Positions 8,476-17,937 are shown, counted from the first letter of the stretch. The stretch is 64,000 nt of DNA from Paraburkholderia phenoliruptrix (GCF_902859825.1 NZ_CADIKB010000001.1:372001-436000); one strand, 5' to 3'. A program made the numbers and translations. The notes: generated by a model from the sequence alone, not told the origin.

Positions 8476-9592
8476 TCACAGCTCGCCGCGCGCCGCGAGG
8501 GCCGAAATGCGGTCTGCGGTCCGGCAGGCAATGGCTTGAATCGTCAATGAAGGATTGACGGCGGTCCCTTGTACCACCGTATGTCGTCGTCCATTGTGCC
8601 GTATACGGCCTGGTTCGATTGCACCATCGGATTCTTGCCGACGAGACCCGAGCGGTTCGCGAGACCGTCGGGGAAGCGGCTGTTCGCGGACATCAGCAGC
8701 AGGCGGGGTGTTTCGATTGCATAGCCGGCTACGACGACGTTCTTCGCGCGCTGGAATTACCAGCGCCCCTCGCGTAAGTACTCCACGCCGGTGACGAGCC
8801 CGGCGTCGTTCATGTCGATGCGTCCGACCATCGCGAGATCCCGCACTTCCGCGCGGGCGCGCAGCGCACGCGGAATCCATGTGACGAGCGCGCTTTGCTT
8901 AGCGTTGTCGCGCAACCCGATACGCAAAAGCCGCGATACGCGCAGGGATGCGCTTTGCCGCGCGGCGCGGACAAGGTGGCGAGCGGCGTTGCGCTCCAGC
9001 CGATGCCGAGCGCCTCGCAGCCGCGCGCGAGCACCATGGCGCCCGCATTCAACTCATGCGCACGATACGGATAACGCGGCCGCTTCGGTCCCCACGGGTA
9101 GTTGACCGGTCCCGCGTTTTTGAGCGCGTCTTCGACCTGTGTACTCCCACATTTCTCGCCAGTCGAGCGGCCAGTCCGCGCCGTAGCCTAGCAACGTACG
9201 GGATTTGAACCACTCGGGTCTGAAGCGCAAGGAGACCATCGCGAAGTGCACTATGCTGCCGCCCACGGCTTTGCCGCTGTTGTTGTGGCCGAGCTTGAGC
9301 GGGTTGTCGCCGTCGCAGATGCGCTCGTCGTTCCAGAAAAGCTTTTGCTGATGCGCTTCGTCGGAAGCGAACTCTTCCAGCGGGCGCCCCCACGCACCGG
9401 CATCGAAAGCGACGACCTTGAAGCCTTTTTCCGCGAGACGGCACGCGAGCGTTCCGCCTCCCGCGCCTGTGCCGACAATTGCGAAGTCGACCTCGTCGTC
9501 GTTCGAATATTCGCGCATCGGCACCCAGCCCTGCGGTTCGAACACGTCGGGGGCGCGGCCATGTTTGCCGCGCGGTTGATGGAGAGCGTCAT
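8476..9592 (-). pseudogene. GMC oxidoreductase (gluconate 2-dehydrogenase large-subunit type), multiply broken
   Basis: Fragments in different frames read as one GMC flavoprotein: the FAD fold DFAIVGTGAGGGTLACRL, GHNNSGKAVGGS, WFKSRTLLGYGADWPLDW, RGFCVSGC, and the C-terminus VNPSLTIQAIACRTADRI ending at 8476. Lesions seen: a frameshift just after the start (~9575); another at ~9140; a one-base loss at ~8912; an in-frame TAA at 8758-8760 where WQFQ is expected (CAA to TAA); and a large internal deletion at ~8558-8568 joining DDDIRWYKGPPS directly to AVNPSLT, removing roughly half the enzyme. The original start overlapped the upstream stop as ATGA (9589-9592). It cannot make a working enzyme. 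Confidence 0.88.
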
Positions 9593-10257
9593 CGAACACG
9601 GCGGTTCTTCCTGGCGGCTTTTTCTTCGTTGCCGGATTGCGCCTCGACAGGTTCCCACGGATCGCGGCGATTGAAATACATGCGAACGTATCCGCGCGGA
9701 TTGGCCGGCCCGCCAAAACCCATCTCGCTCCACGCATGCGGATGCGAGTAGTACAGTCCGCAAATGTCGTGCAGCACCCGCTCGGCGAAGAATACTTTAG
9801 GCTGCATGCCGCGCCACGCTGCATGCGCGAGATCGCCGCGCTGCATCTCGCCGAGCAACGCGGTTTGCGCGGCTTTTTCGAGGCTCGCGAACGGTAACTC
9901 GTGTCGCTCGCGGCTCTCGACATCGAGTGCGGCGGGGCCCATGCGCCACGCGTCGCGCATGGGCGGCAACGCGGCGTTCCGGTAACCGTCGCCCTGATTG
10001 ATTCGTGTACAGCCGGTGATCGAGCATCACGGCGATCGGCACGGCGGGCTCGGCATTCGCCTGAGGCACGATGCACGCACAGAGCGACGTGACGGCGCGC
10101 CATTCCGCTGCGGTGAAAAAGCGGGGCTCGCCGGGCAGCGCAAGCCGCTCGTCGATCACAACGCGGGTTACTTCGTCCCACGACGGTGTCTCGCGTTTAT
10201 TTAACACACCGTAGCCGGGATAACGTGTCGCTCTTCTGCTGGCCTGCCGGTTTTCAT
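9589..10257 (-). pseudogene. Gluconate 2-dehydrogenase subunit 3 family, frameshifted
   Basis: The small partner subunit of membrane sugar dehydrogenases. One frame gives LNKRETPSWDEVTRVVIDERLALPGEPRFF...VMLDHRLYTNQ; after a +1 shift at ~10000 the next frame gives AALPPMRDAWRMGPAALDVES...HDICGLYYSHPHAWSEMGFGGPANPRGYVRMYF to a stop at 9589. The ATG overlapping the upstream membrane gene's stop (ATGA at 10254-10257) leads into a third frame, so a further shift near 10225 is likely. Gene order (membrane protein, subunit 3, GMC subunit) is that of a gluconate-dehydrogenase-like operon. Nearby broken genes argue for true decay rather than one sequencing slip. Confidence 0.82.
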
Positions 10258-11228
10258 TTTTCAGTCTTCCTCAGTCGCAGCGCGGCGAGCCCCGCGAGCG
10301 CGAGCGCCGAAAAACTCGGCGGCGCGGGCAGCGGAGGGCCGGCGAAGAGATTCTGGCTCCAGTTGTGCCAGCCGCCCTGGCGCCGTGCGATACCGCGCGC
10401 GTGAAAGGCCGCACCGGCGAAGCCGAGCGCGGTCGTGATGCGCAGCCACAGGCGCGTGAACCACCGTTCGCGCGGCACGGCGAGCGCCGCATGCGCGAGT
10501 AGCGCCGCTGCCACGGGCGGCACGCTCACGGGCGCATACATCGCGCGATGCTGGAAGGAGCCGCGAAAGTGCAGCAAGGCCGCTTCGCCCACCGTGCCGA
10601 AAAGCCCGACGGCGACGAGCAGACCCAACGCGCGGCCCGCCGGCATGCCGAGCAATTGCGGCTCGTGCACGGGTTCGTCGCGCAGGCGTTCGGCGACCGC
10701 GCCTAGTGCGCCGGACAGCAGCAGCGCAATCGGTGCGCCGAGCGGCGCGGCATGGAACAGGTTATTCCAGCTCCACCCGCCGGGGCGCTTCATGACGTTG
10801 TAGAAGTGAAAGCCGGTGCCCGCGATGCCGGCTGCGGCTGCGCTCCGATAGATCGCATGACGCACATGATGGGTCTGCTGCCGGCGGTCGGCGCCGCCGT
10901 GCAAACCGGCGATCAACGAAAGGCTCGCGCTAACGAGCGGCGTGTACATCGCCGGGTTATCGAACGAGCCGCGGTAGTGTTCCATTGCGCTATCCGTCAG
11001 GACGGAAAACGCGAGCAGCGCTGAACTGTGATTGAAGCGCCGCGCGGCTTCGACGTGCGTTTCAGCAACGGGCGCAGGCTGCGGCAGGACCTCGGTGGAA
11101 CCGGGCGGCGGGATTCGCGTTGCTCCATATATGCGCCGATTCGTAGTCGCGCTGTTCGCGGCGAGCGCCGTCAACGCGGCCGCCCCCGCCGCCGTGCATA
11201 ACATTCCGAGTATGCGGTGCGTCCCCAT
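10254..11228 (-). CDS. Multi-pass membrane protein with internal duplication
   Basis: 324 residues, about seven to nine hydrophobic segments. Two halves resemble each other: residues ~81-165 (AMEHYRGSFDNPAMYTPL ... FHFYNVMKRPGGWSWNNLF) and ~217-301 (ALLHFRGSFQHRAMYAPV ... FHARGIARRQGGWHNWSQNLF). The shared signature is HxRGSFxxxAMYxPxx and later GGWxxxxxNLF. I do not recognise a characterised family. It heads the decayed gluconate-dehydrogenase-like operon (ATGA overlap with subunit 3), so it may have been a membrane anchor or quinone-side partner. It is still open although its partners are broken. Confidence 0.72.
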   Translation of the reverse strand: MGTHRILGMLCTAAGAAALTALAANSATTNRRIYGATRIPPPGSTEVLPQPAPVAETHVEAARRFNHSSALLAFSVLTDSAMEHYRGSFDNPAMYTPLVSASLSLIAGLHGGADRRQQTHHVRHAIYRSAAAAGIAGTGFHFYNVMKRPGGWSWNNLFHAAPLGAPIALLLSGALGAVAERLRDEPVHEPQLLGMPAGRALGLLVAVGLFGTVGEAALLHFRGSFQHRAMYAPVSVPPVAAALLAHAALAVPRERWFTRLWLRITTALGFAGAAFHARGIARRQGGWHNWSQNLFAGPPLPAPPSFSALALAGLAALRLRKTEK

Positions 11229-11254
11229 CGATGCATGCTCCTACGTTTTGCCGC

Positions 11255-11700
11255 TTATTTGACGCGGTACTGTGCCGCGTCCTGATGCCTGAACGCGAGA
11301 CCGCAACCCGGTCTCGACAGGTCTGGTGCAATTGCGCCGTCACGCGCTTGCGGTGCTCCGTCAAACAACATTGCCTCGATGCGCACGTGATCGTGAAACC
11401 ACTCCTGATGGCGCAGGCGCGGCACAGCGCACGCCACATGCAGATGCAATGCAGGCGCGCAATGCGCCGACAGCGGCACATTAGATGCATCGCATAGCGC
11501 GCCGGCCTGCATGAAACCGGTGATGCCGCCGCATCGGCTGACGTCGGCTTGCAGCACGTCCACCGAGCGTGCCGAGAGTAATCGCCGGAAATCGTCGGAC
11601 GTGTACCCGTATTCGCCCGCGGCGATGTCCATGCCGGGCGGCGCGTGTTCGCGCACGAAGCGCAAGCCGGTGCAGAGGTCGCCCTGCTCATCGCCGTGCG
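11255..11700 (-). pseudogene. Enolase-superfamily (mandelate racemase/MLE) C-terminal remnant
   Basis: The open frame matches only the C-terminal third of a mandelate racemase/muconate-lactonising-type enzyme: GMDIAAGEYGYTSDDFRRLL, VDVLQADVSRCGGITGFMQ, LSAHCAPALHLHVACAVP, EWFHDHVRIEAMLFDG. The capping domain and the first metal ligands are absent. Recognisable homology starts about base 11690, and the frame then runs into the end of the TPP enzyme gene, so the 5' two-thirds have been lost by deletion up to that gene. No start codon with a ribosome site lies near the remnant. Confidence 0.75.
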
Positions 11701-11702
11701 CC

Positions 11703-13538
11703 TTATTTGTCGTGATGGCCCGGAAGCACCGCGCCAAGCACCTGTTTGGCGGTCTGAACGATCACGTTGCCTTCGTCGGGATCACCCTTCAGCAGTGTCG
11801 AGGCGAACGCCTTCGCCTGGGCGAGCGTGATATGCGGCGGCAGCGGCGCAATGTTCGGGTCGGCCTTCACCTCGATCACCACGGGGCGATCTGCGGCAAG
11901 CGCTGCGTCCCAGGCCGGGCCCATCTGTTCGGCGTCGTCGACGTAAATGCCCTTCAGGCCGATCAGTTCTGCGAACTTGTGATATGGCACCGAAGGAATG
12001 TCCTGCGACGCCTCGAACTTCGGGTCGCCTTCCATGACGCGCTGCTCCCACGTGACCTGATTCAGGTCCTGGTTATTCAGTACCATGCAGATCCAGCGCG
12101 GATCGGCCCAGCCTTTCCAGTATTTCGACACGGTGATGAGCTCAGCCATGTTGTTCATCTGCATCGCACCGTCGCCGACCAGTGCAATGACGGGGCGCTC
12201 CGGATAAGCGAACTTGGCCGCGATTGCGTAGGGCACCGCGGCACCCATCGACGCGAGACCGCCCGACAGCGAGCACATCATGCCGCGCTTGACCTTGAGA
12301 TCGCGCGCATACCAGTTTGCACAGGAGCCCGAATCACTCGTCACGATTGCATTCGACGGAATGCGTGGTGACAATTCCCATACCGTACGTTGCGGATTGA
12401 CCGCGTCCTTGCCCGGCTCGTGCGCGCGCTTGTCGAGCGTCTTCCACCAGTCGGCGGTCCAGCCTTCAATCGTCTTGCGCCACGCGCGGTCCTGCTTGTG
12501 TTCGATGAGGGGCAACAGCGCGCGCAGGGTTTCCGCGCTATCGCCGACGAGGTTCACCTCCATCGGATAGCGCAGACTCAGCATGTCGGCCTTCAGGTCG
12601 ATCTGCACGCCGCGCGCCGCGCCTTCCTTCGGCAGGAACTCCGAATAGGGGAAGCCGGAGCCGATCATGAGCAGCGTGTCGCACTCGGTCATCAGGTCGT
12701 AACTGGGCTTCGTGCCGAGCAGGCCGATCGAGCCGGTAACCCAAGGCAGGTCGTCGGGCAGAACGGCTTTGCCGAGCAGCGCCTTGGCCACGCCTGCGCC
12801 CAGTTTTTCGGCGACGGCGATGACTTCGTCGGTGGCATGCAGTGCGCCTGCGCCGACGAGAATGGCGACTTTTTTGCCGGCATTGAGCACGTCGGCGGCC
12901 TGCTGCAGATCCTGGGTCTGCGGGACCAGCCGCGGGGCACGATAACCCACGCCCGAATGCAGCGTGCCGTGCTTGCGTGCCGGCGGCTCATAAGGCAGGT
13001 CCTGCAAATCGTTCGGCAGCACGAGCGCGGTCACCTTCCGCTCCGAAAGTGCGGTGCGTATCGCGCGATCCACTAGATGGCGCACCTGCGCGGGCACCGA
13101 GGCCTGTCCGACAAACGCACCCGCCACATCCTTGAAGAGCGAGACGAGATCGACTTCCTGCTGGTAATGGCCGCCCAGCGCCGCGCGCGCCTGCTGGCCG
13201 GTGATCGCGAGTACCGGCATGTGGTCCATGCGAGCGTCGTACAGACCGGTCACGAGGTGCGACGCACCCGGCCCCGATGTCGCGATACACACGCCGAGTT
13301 CGCCGGTGAATTTTGCATGGGCGGACGCCATGAAGGCTGCCATTTCTTCATGACGTACCTGAATAAATTCAATGGGTCCCGGCTGATCTGTCATTTTGTG
13401 ATGCTTTTTTGCTTCGGCCTGGGCACGATTCAGCGCGCCGAACACGCCGTTGATGCCGTCGCCCGGGTAGCCGAATATGCGGCGCACGCCCCACGCTTGC
13501 AGCCGCTCGACAATAAAGTCACCAACAGTAGCGGACAT
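11703..13538 (-). CDS. Thiamine-pyrophosphate-requiring enzyme (pyruvate oxidase/acetolactate synthase superfamily)
   Basis: 611 residues from ATG 13538, which has AGAGGAG 7 bases upstream; the frame extends to 13586 without a better start. Three domains: TPP pyrimidine domain (~1-190, catalytic glutamate in IQVRHEEMAAFMA; GPGASHLVTGLYDA), central Rossmann domain (~200-350), and TPP pyrophosphate domain with VGDGAMQMNNMAEL...NNQDLN (GDG-N motif). It resembles PoxB-like and 'TPP-requiring' stress enzymes more than the biosynthetic IlvB. Substrate is probably a 2-keto acid; no partner subunit is adjacent. It is divergent from an SDR gene 164 bases away. Confidence 0.88.
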   Translation of the reverse strand: MSATVGDFIVERLQAWGVRRIFGYPGDGINGVFGALNRAQAEAKKHHKMTDQPGPIEFIQVRHEEMAAFMASAHAKFTGELGVCIATSGPGASHLVTGLYDARMDHMPVLAITGQQARAALGGHYQQEVDLVSLFKDVAGAFVGQASVPAQVRHLVDRAIRTALSERKVTALVLPNDLQDLPYEPPARKHGTLHSGVGYRAPRLVPQTQDLQQAADVLNAGKKVAILVGAGALHATDEVIAVAEKLGAGVAKALLGKAVLPDDLPWVTGSIGLLGTKPSYDLMTECDTLLMIGSGFPYSEFLPKEGAARGVQIDLKADMLSLRYPMEVNLVGDSAETLRALLPLIEHKQDRAWRKTIEGWTADWWKTLDKRAHEPGKDAVNPQRTVWELSPRIPSNAIVTSDSGSCANWYARDLKVKRGMMCSLSGGLASMGAAVPYAIAAKFAYPERPVIALVGDGAMQMNNMAELITVSKYWKGWADPRWICMVLNNQDLNQVTWEQRVMEGDPKFEASQDIPSVPYHKFAELIGLKGIYVDDAEQMGPAWDAALAADRPVVIEVKADPNIAPLPPHITLAQAKAFASTLLKGDPDEGNVIVQTAKQVLGAVLPGHHDK

Positions 13539-13702
13539 GGACAACTCCTCTGGAGAGATCGTCATACAGGAGACGTTGCAAGCCACGTTCCGCGTTCTTT
13601 CATTCAGAAAGAATAATCGCTGCGATATGAGTCCCGCGGGCGCGCTTATTGCTGAGCGCTTGTTTGCAAGAAGAGTCGCACACGCGGTGCAAAGGATTCG
13701 CT

Positions 13703-14701
13703 ATGAATAAAGTGGTCGTCGTGACAGGGGCCGGCGCGGGAGCCGGCCGCGCGAGCGCCGAAGAGTTCGCCCGGCACGGCTGGGACGTCGCATTGCTTTC
13801 GCGCGAACCGGCGCGGCTCGAGCGCGCGGCCGCCGAGCTGCAGCGCAAATATGGCGTGCGAGCGCTGGCCATTCCGACGGATGTCGCCGATGCAGAGCGC
13901 GTCGAGGAAGCCGCATCGCGCACGGAGGCGGAGCTCGGGCCTATCGACGTATGGGTCAACGTGGCCATGGCCACCGTGTTCGCGCCGGTCTCGAAGCTCA
14001 CCGCGCAGGAATTCGAGCGCGGCACGAAGGTGACGTATCTCGGCCAGGTCCACGGCACAATGGCCGCGCTGTCGCGCATGCGCGCGCGCAATCGCGGCAC
14101 CATCGTCAATGTAGGATCCGCGCTCGGTTATCGTTCGGTGCCGCTGCAATCCATCTACTGCGGCGCGAAATTTGCGGTTCGCGGCTTCACCGACGCCCTG
14201 CGCTCCGAGGTCATTCACGATCGCCTGAACGTGCATTTGACGATGGTCGATCTTCCCGCGCTGAATACGCCGCAGTTCGACTGGGCGCTCAACAAGATGG
14301 GCAAGAGAGCGCAACCCGTCGCGCCGATTTTCCAGCCGGAGGTGGCCGCACGCGCCATCTATTTTGCTGCGACGCATAAGCGTCGCGAGATTTGGGTAGG
14401 CTTTCCGACGGTCAAGGCGATTCTTGCCAACTTCATCGCGCCCGGTTTGCTCGACCGATATCTCGCGAAGGCGGGCTACGAAGGCCAGCTCACCGACGAG
14501 CCGCTTCCTCGAGACGCGCCGGCCAATCTGTTCGAACCCGTCGCGGGCGATTACAGCGCGCACGGACGCTTTGACAGCGAGGCCAAGTCGGCGAGTCTTG
14601 AGATGTGCGCGGTCCGGCACCGGGGCCTTCTATGCGCGTTGGCTGGTATCGGCATCGCTGGCGGTATTGGGCTGCTGATAAGAAAAAGCCGCGGCGCATA
14701 A
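13703..14701 (+). CDS. SDR-family oxidoreductase with C-terminal membrane anchor
   Basis: 332 residues from ATG 13703 (AAGGA 7 bases upstream). Rossmann cofactor motif VVVTGAGAGAGRASAEEF at the N-terminus, catalytic Ser ~140 and YCGAKFAVRG (Tyr-x-x-x-Lys) near residue 152. It is longer than the usual ~250-residue SDR and ends in a hydrophobic helix (LLCALAGIGIAGGIGLLI) before a basic tail, suggesting membrane attachment. Homologues in this bacterial family are often annotated as short-chain dehydrogenases of unknown substrate. It is divergent from the TPP enzyme and may share its promoter region. Confidence 0.88.
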   Translation: MNKVVVVTGAGAGAGRASAEEFARHGWDVALLSREPARLERAAAELQRKYGVRALAIPTDVADAERVEEAASRTEAELGPIDVWVNVAMATVFAPVSKLTAQEFERGTKVTYLGQVHGTMAALSRMRARNRGTIVNVGSALGYRSVPLQSIYCGAKFAVRGFTDALRSEVIHDRLNVHLTMVDLPALNTPQFDWALNKMGKRAQPVAPIFQPEVAARAIYFAATHKRREIWVGFPTVKAILANFIAPGLLDRYLAKAGYEGQLTDEPLPRDAPANLFEPVAGDYSAHGRFDSEAKSASLEMCAVRHRGLLCALAGIGIAGGIGLLIRKSRGA

Positions 14702-14797
14702 GTTTCGGCGCCAGAGTGAACGGTTCTGGTGACGTGCTAGGTGAGAGTCGCGAGGATCGGTGACAATAGGGCTCTTCACACAGCCTTCAGGAAAACC

Positions 14798-15454
14798 ATG
14801 TCGCAACCGCTCACCATCGATTTCGTCTCCGACATTGCATGCCCCTGGTGCGCAATCGGCCTTTCGTCGCTGCAACTCGCGTTGGCGCGCGTGGGCGATG
14901 CCGTGGATGCGCAGATCGTCGTGCATCCATTCGAACTGAATCCGCAAATGGGCCCGGAAGGCGAGGCGATTGTCGAGTATCTGGGCAAGAAGTACGGACG
15001 CACGCCCGAGCAGATCGAAGAGACCCAGGAAATGATCCGCGAGCGCGGCGCAAGCGTCGGCTTTAACTTCGGACCTCGCACGCATGTCTATAACACGTTC
15101 GATGCACACCGTCTGCTGCATTGGGCCGGCCTCGAAGGCAAGCAGTTGCCACTCAAGCTCGCGTTGCTGCGTGCCTATCATTCGGACGGCCGCGACCCCA
15201 GCAATCATGACGTGCTCGTCGAAACGGCGCAGTCTGTCGGGCTCGACGCGGACGCCGCGCGCAAGGTGCTGCAAAGCGGCAACTATGCCGACGAGGTCCG
15301 CGCGGAGGAAGAGGAATTCCAGTCGCACGGCATTCAGTCGGTGCCGGCGATCATCTTCAACCGTCGCTATCTGGTGAGCGGCGGGCAACCTGTCGAGACA
15401 TTCGAACAGGTCATTCAGCAGATTCTCGCCGAAGGCGAACCGGCATCATCGTAG
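14798..15454 (+). CDS. DsbA-family oxidoreductase, FrnE-like
   Basis: 218 residues from ATG 14798. Thioredoxin fold interrupted by a helical insertion, with the active-site CPWC at residues ~14-17 (SDIACPWCAIG) and the cis-proline loop GIQSVPAIIFN. There is no signal peptide, so it acts in the cytosol, as FrnE-type proteins do (disulfide exchange or 2-hydroxychromene-2-carboxylate isomerase relatives). Redox rather than isomerase activity is favoured because CxxC is intact. It stands alone, 97 bases after the SDR gene. Confidence 0.9.
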   Translation: MSQPLTIDFVSDIACPWCAIGLSSLQLALARVGDAVDAQIVVHPFELNPQMGPEGEAIVEYLGKKYGRTPEQIEETQEMIRERGASVGFNFGPRTHVYNTFDAHRLLHWAGLEGKQLPLKLALLRAYHSDGRDPSNHDVLVETAQSVGLDADAARKVLQSGNYADEVRAEEEEFQSHGIQSVPAIIFNRRYLVSGGQPVETFEQVIQQILAEGEPASS

Positions 15455-15532
15455 AAGACAAGCCTGTGCACGCACAGGCGCATGAAGACGTAGACGAAAC
15501 ATAGACGACGCACTGCCGGAGGAATTCCCTTC

Positions 15533-17449
15533 ATGGTTGCAAGACGAATCCATGCCGCGTTGCTGGGCTTCGCGTTGATGGCGTTTGCCTGCGTGTGCGA
15601 CGCGCAATACACGACCGACTGGCTCGCCAACACCTATGGCACGCTCGCCGGGCACGTGGGTAACGGCGCGCGTTCAATGTGGGTTGCGCCGGAGGGCGTG
15701 ATTTACACATCTTCGCTTTGGGACGAAAACGAGGGGGGCGTCGCGCTCTATCAGAACGGCCAGAGCCTCGGTTCGATCGGCACGCACGCTGATTTCCAGG
15801 GCAGCGCGATTACCGGCAATGCGACGTCGATTTTCGTGGCCTTGCAGTACAACAGATCGTTCGGCAGCGGTTCAGTCGGACGCTACAACCGTGCGACGAA
15901 AGCGCTCGAATTGCGCATTCCCGTCAGCGTGTGGACCGGCATGCCTCACGCCGATGTCATCACCGGTCTCGCGACGGCGGGCACGTTGCTTTATGTCAGC
16001 GACTTCTACGGCAATCGCGTGCGCGTCTATACGACCGACGGCGTGTGGCAGCAGGATATCGCGGTATCCGGTCCCGGCGCGCTCGCGCTCGACAGCGCGG
16101 GCAATCTGTGGGTCGCGCGCCAAAGCGCCGGCGTGATCGCGCAGTACAACGCGGGCGGCGCGGCGTTGAACACGATCCAGATGCCCGCTGCGTCGCGGCC
16201 TTCTGCGCTCTATTTCGATGCATCCACGGGACGCCTCATGGTCGGCGATGAAGGTCCCGACATGAACATCAAGATCTACAACGTGGCGGGCGCGCCGACG
16301 TTGGCGGGTACATTCGGCATTCAGGGCGGATATCTGGACACGACCGCCGGAATCAAAGGTCAGGTCGGCGACAAGCGCTTTACGCGCGTGGCGGGCATCG
16401 GCAAGGACGCAGCGGGCAACCTGTATGTGCTCAACAATCCGTGGGGCGGCGGCTGGGATCTTGGCCGCAATGGTCCGACCGATCTGCACGCTTATGACAG
16501 CGCAGGCAATCTGAAATGGAAACTGCAGGCGCTCAACTTCGAAGCGGTCGCTGCGCCGGATCCTTTGACAGACGGCGCGTATTTTTACAGCGGCGCGCAC
16601 ATTTACACGGGCAGTGCGGGCGGCACCTTCGTGGCGAATACTGTCGACCCATTCACGTATCCGTCCGATCCGCGCCTGAATGTGAACGACACTCAGCGTG
16701 GCCAGCACTTCGGCCAGCTCGTGGCGATCGGCGGCAACCGCATTCTCGTCGCCTCGGGCCAGAATCCCGATACCTTCAACTTCTATCATTTCAATGCGGC
16801 GAGCGGCTACATTGCGATACCGGATGGCTCGCTGCCGGGCCCCGCGTTCAACACGACGGTGAAAGTGACGGGAGGTTTCTGTATCGATAGCCGCGGCGAT
16901 GTGTGGGCCGGTCTCGACAGAACCAATCAGATCTACCACTACCCGCTCACGGGCTTCGACGGAAGCGGCAAGCCCTTATGGGGTCCCGCGGTCACGACCA
17001 GAATTCCGCTCAGTATCCGACCGCTTACTCGCATCGTCTATCTGCCCGAGAGCGACACGATGATTCTTGCGCAAGGCGTGGCGGGCAGTTGGGACTGGAC
17101 GGCGATACAGTCGCGCATCGAGGTTTATCACGGCTGGAGCGCGGGCAATACCACGCAGCCGCAACCGGTCATCAATCTGACCGGTGCGAATCCGAAGTCG
17201 ATTACCGCAGCGGGCAATTATCTGTTCGTCGGCTACGTGCATACGGTGCCGAACATCGACGCATTTAACCTCACTACAGGCAATCTCGACGCGACGCTCG
17301 TCAACAATAGCCCCGGTACGGTGGATGTGGGCAACGACGTCGATTCGATGTACGGGCTGCGAGCGTTCCTGCGCGCAAGCGGCGAGTACGTGATCACCAA
17401 AGACAACTACAACGGCTCGAGCATCGTCGTGCATCGCTGGACGCCCTGA
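15533..17449 (+). CDS. Secreted beta-propeller (NHL/SMP-30-like) protein
   Basis: 638 residues with a clear signal peptide (MVARRIHAALLGFALMAFACVCDA, cleavage near residue 24). The mature part is a run of short repeats of the type DSAGNLWVARQSAGVIAQYN, KDAAGNLYVLNNPWGG, DSRGDVWAGLDRTNQIYHY, which is the NHL/SMP-30 propeller pattern, probably six or more blades. No catalytic metal triad could be assigned. Likely periplasmic or extracellular binding or lactonase-like protein of unknown role. GGAGG lies ~11 bases before the ATG. A hairpin follows the stop at 17471-17498. Confidence 0.8.
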   Translation: MVARRIHAALLGFALMAFACVCDAQYTTDWLANTYGTLAGHVGNGARSMWVAPEGVIYTSSLWDENEGGVALYQNGQSLGSIGTHADFQGSAITGNATSIFVALQYNRSFGSGSVGRYNRATKALELRIPVSVWTGMPHADVITGLATAGTLLYVSDFYGNRVRVYTTDGVWQQDIAVSGPGALALDSAGNLWVARQSAGVIAQYNAGGAALNTIQMPAASRPSALYFDASTGRLMVGDEGPDMNIKIYNVAGAPTLAGTFGIQGGYLDTTAGIKGQVGDKRFTRVAGIGKDAAGNLYVLNNPWGGGWDLGRNGPTDLHAYDSAGNLKWKLQALNFEAVAAPDPLTDGAYFYSGAHIYTGSAGGTFVANTVDPFTYPSDPRLNVNDTQRGQHFGQLVAIGGNRILVASGQNPDTFNFYHFNAASGYIAIPDGSLPGPAFNTTVKVTGGFCIDSRGDVWAGLDRTNQIYHYPLTGFDGSGKPLWGPAVTTRIPLSIRPLTRIVYLPESDTMILAQGVAGSWDWTAIQSRIEVYHGWSAGNTTQPQPVINLTGANPKSITAAGNYLFVGYVHTVPNIDAFNLTTGNLDATLVNNSPGTVDVGNDVDSMYGLRAFLRASGEYVITKDNYNGSSIVVHRWTP

Positions 17450-17470
17450 GCGGCGTGTGACTGCGTGGAG

Positions 17471-17498
17471 GAGGGCCATCGGATAAGATACGGCCCTC
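17471..17498 (+). terminator. Stem-loop after the propeller gene
   Basis: GAGGGCC and GGCCCTC form a perfect 7-bp stem with a 14-base loop, 21 bases after the stop codon. No T-run follows, so terminator strength is uncertain. Confidence 0.4.
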
Positions 17499-17545
17499 GC
17501 GGCAATTGTCCCGCTTAAAAGTCCCGCCTAAAAGGAGTAGTTTCA

Positions 17546-17878
17546 GTGATTCAGCCGAGCAATGTATTCAAGGAGAACCTTGCGCAAATGCCCGCGATCG
17601 ACGGCATTGCGCGCATCGATCTGATCGACGCGAACGGCGCAGTGGTCGCAAGCATCGAAAACAAGCCGGGAAAACAGGGCTCGCTTGCGGTGTACAACTA
17701 TCTGCAGCAAACGTTCGGTACGCTCGACGCGAAAGCGGCCGGGCACGGACTCGCCGTGTTCGGCGAACATACCGCCGATGCGCGCAAGCGGCCCGGTGCA
17801 CATCCGAATGTCGACCACCTGCTCGCGATTGCCGCGGGGGCGCCGGCATTGCGCATCGACGTGATTGCAGCGGCTTGA
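17546..17878 (+). CDS. DUF2322-family small protein
   Basis: 110 residues starting at GTG 17546, with AAGGAG 10 bases upstream. It has the DUF2322 pattern: FKENLAQMPAIDGIARIDLID, ENKPGKQGSLAVYNYLQQTFG, and a His-containing end GEHTADARKRPGAHPNVDHLLAI. Soluble, no signal peptide, function unknown. It is a lone gene that converges on the PepSY membrane protein across a strong hairpin. Confidence 0.85.
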   Translation: MIQPSNVFKENLAQMPAIDGIARIDLIDANGAVVASIENKPGKQGSLAVYNYLQQTFGTLDAKAAGHGLAVFGEHTADARKRPGAHPNVDHLLAIAAGAPALRIDVIAAA

Positions 17879-17903
17879 TCTTCGCATGAGCGCCGCTTGA
17901 GCG

Positions 17904-17930
17904 GAGCCCGACGCGCGTGCGCGCGGGCTC
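17904..17930. terminator. Bidirectional terminator between convergent genes
   Basis: GAGCCCG...CGGGCTC with an inner CGCGC/GCGCG pairing gives a ~12-bp stem with one bulge and a two-base loop. It lies between the convergent DUF2322 and PepSY genes. No long T-run. Confidence 0.55.
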
Positions 17931-17937
17931 TCACGCT

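Noticed and set aside
15872..16939. 355-codon minus-strand frame over the propeller gene
   Set aside because: Antisense to a gene with signal peptide and NHL-type repeats; no plausible start.
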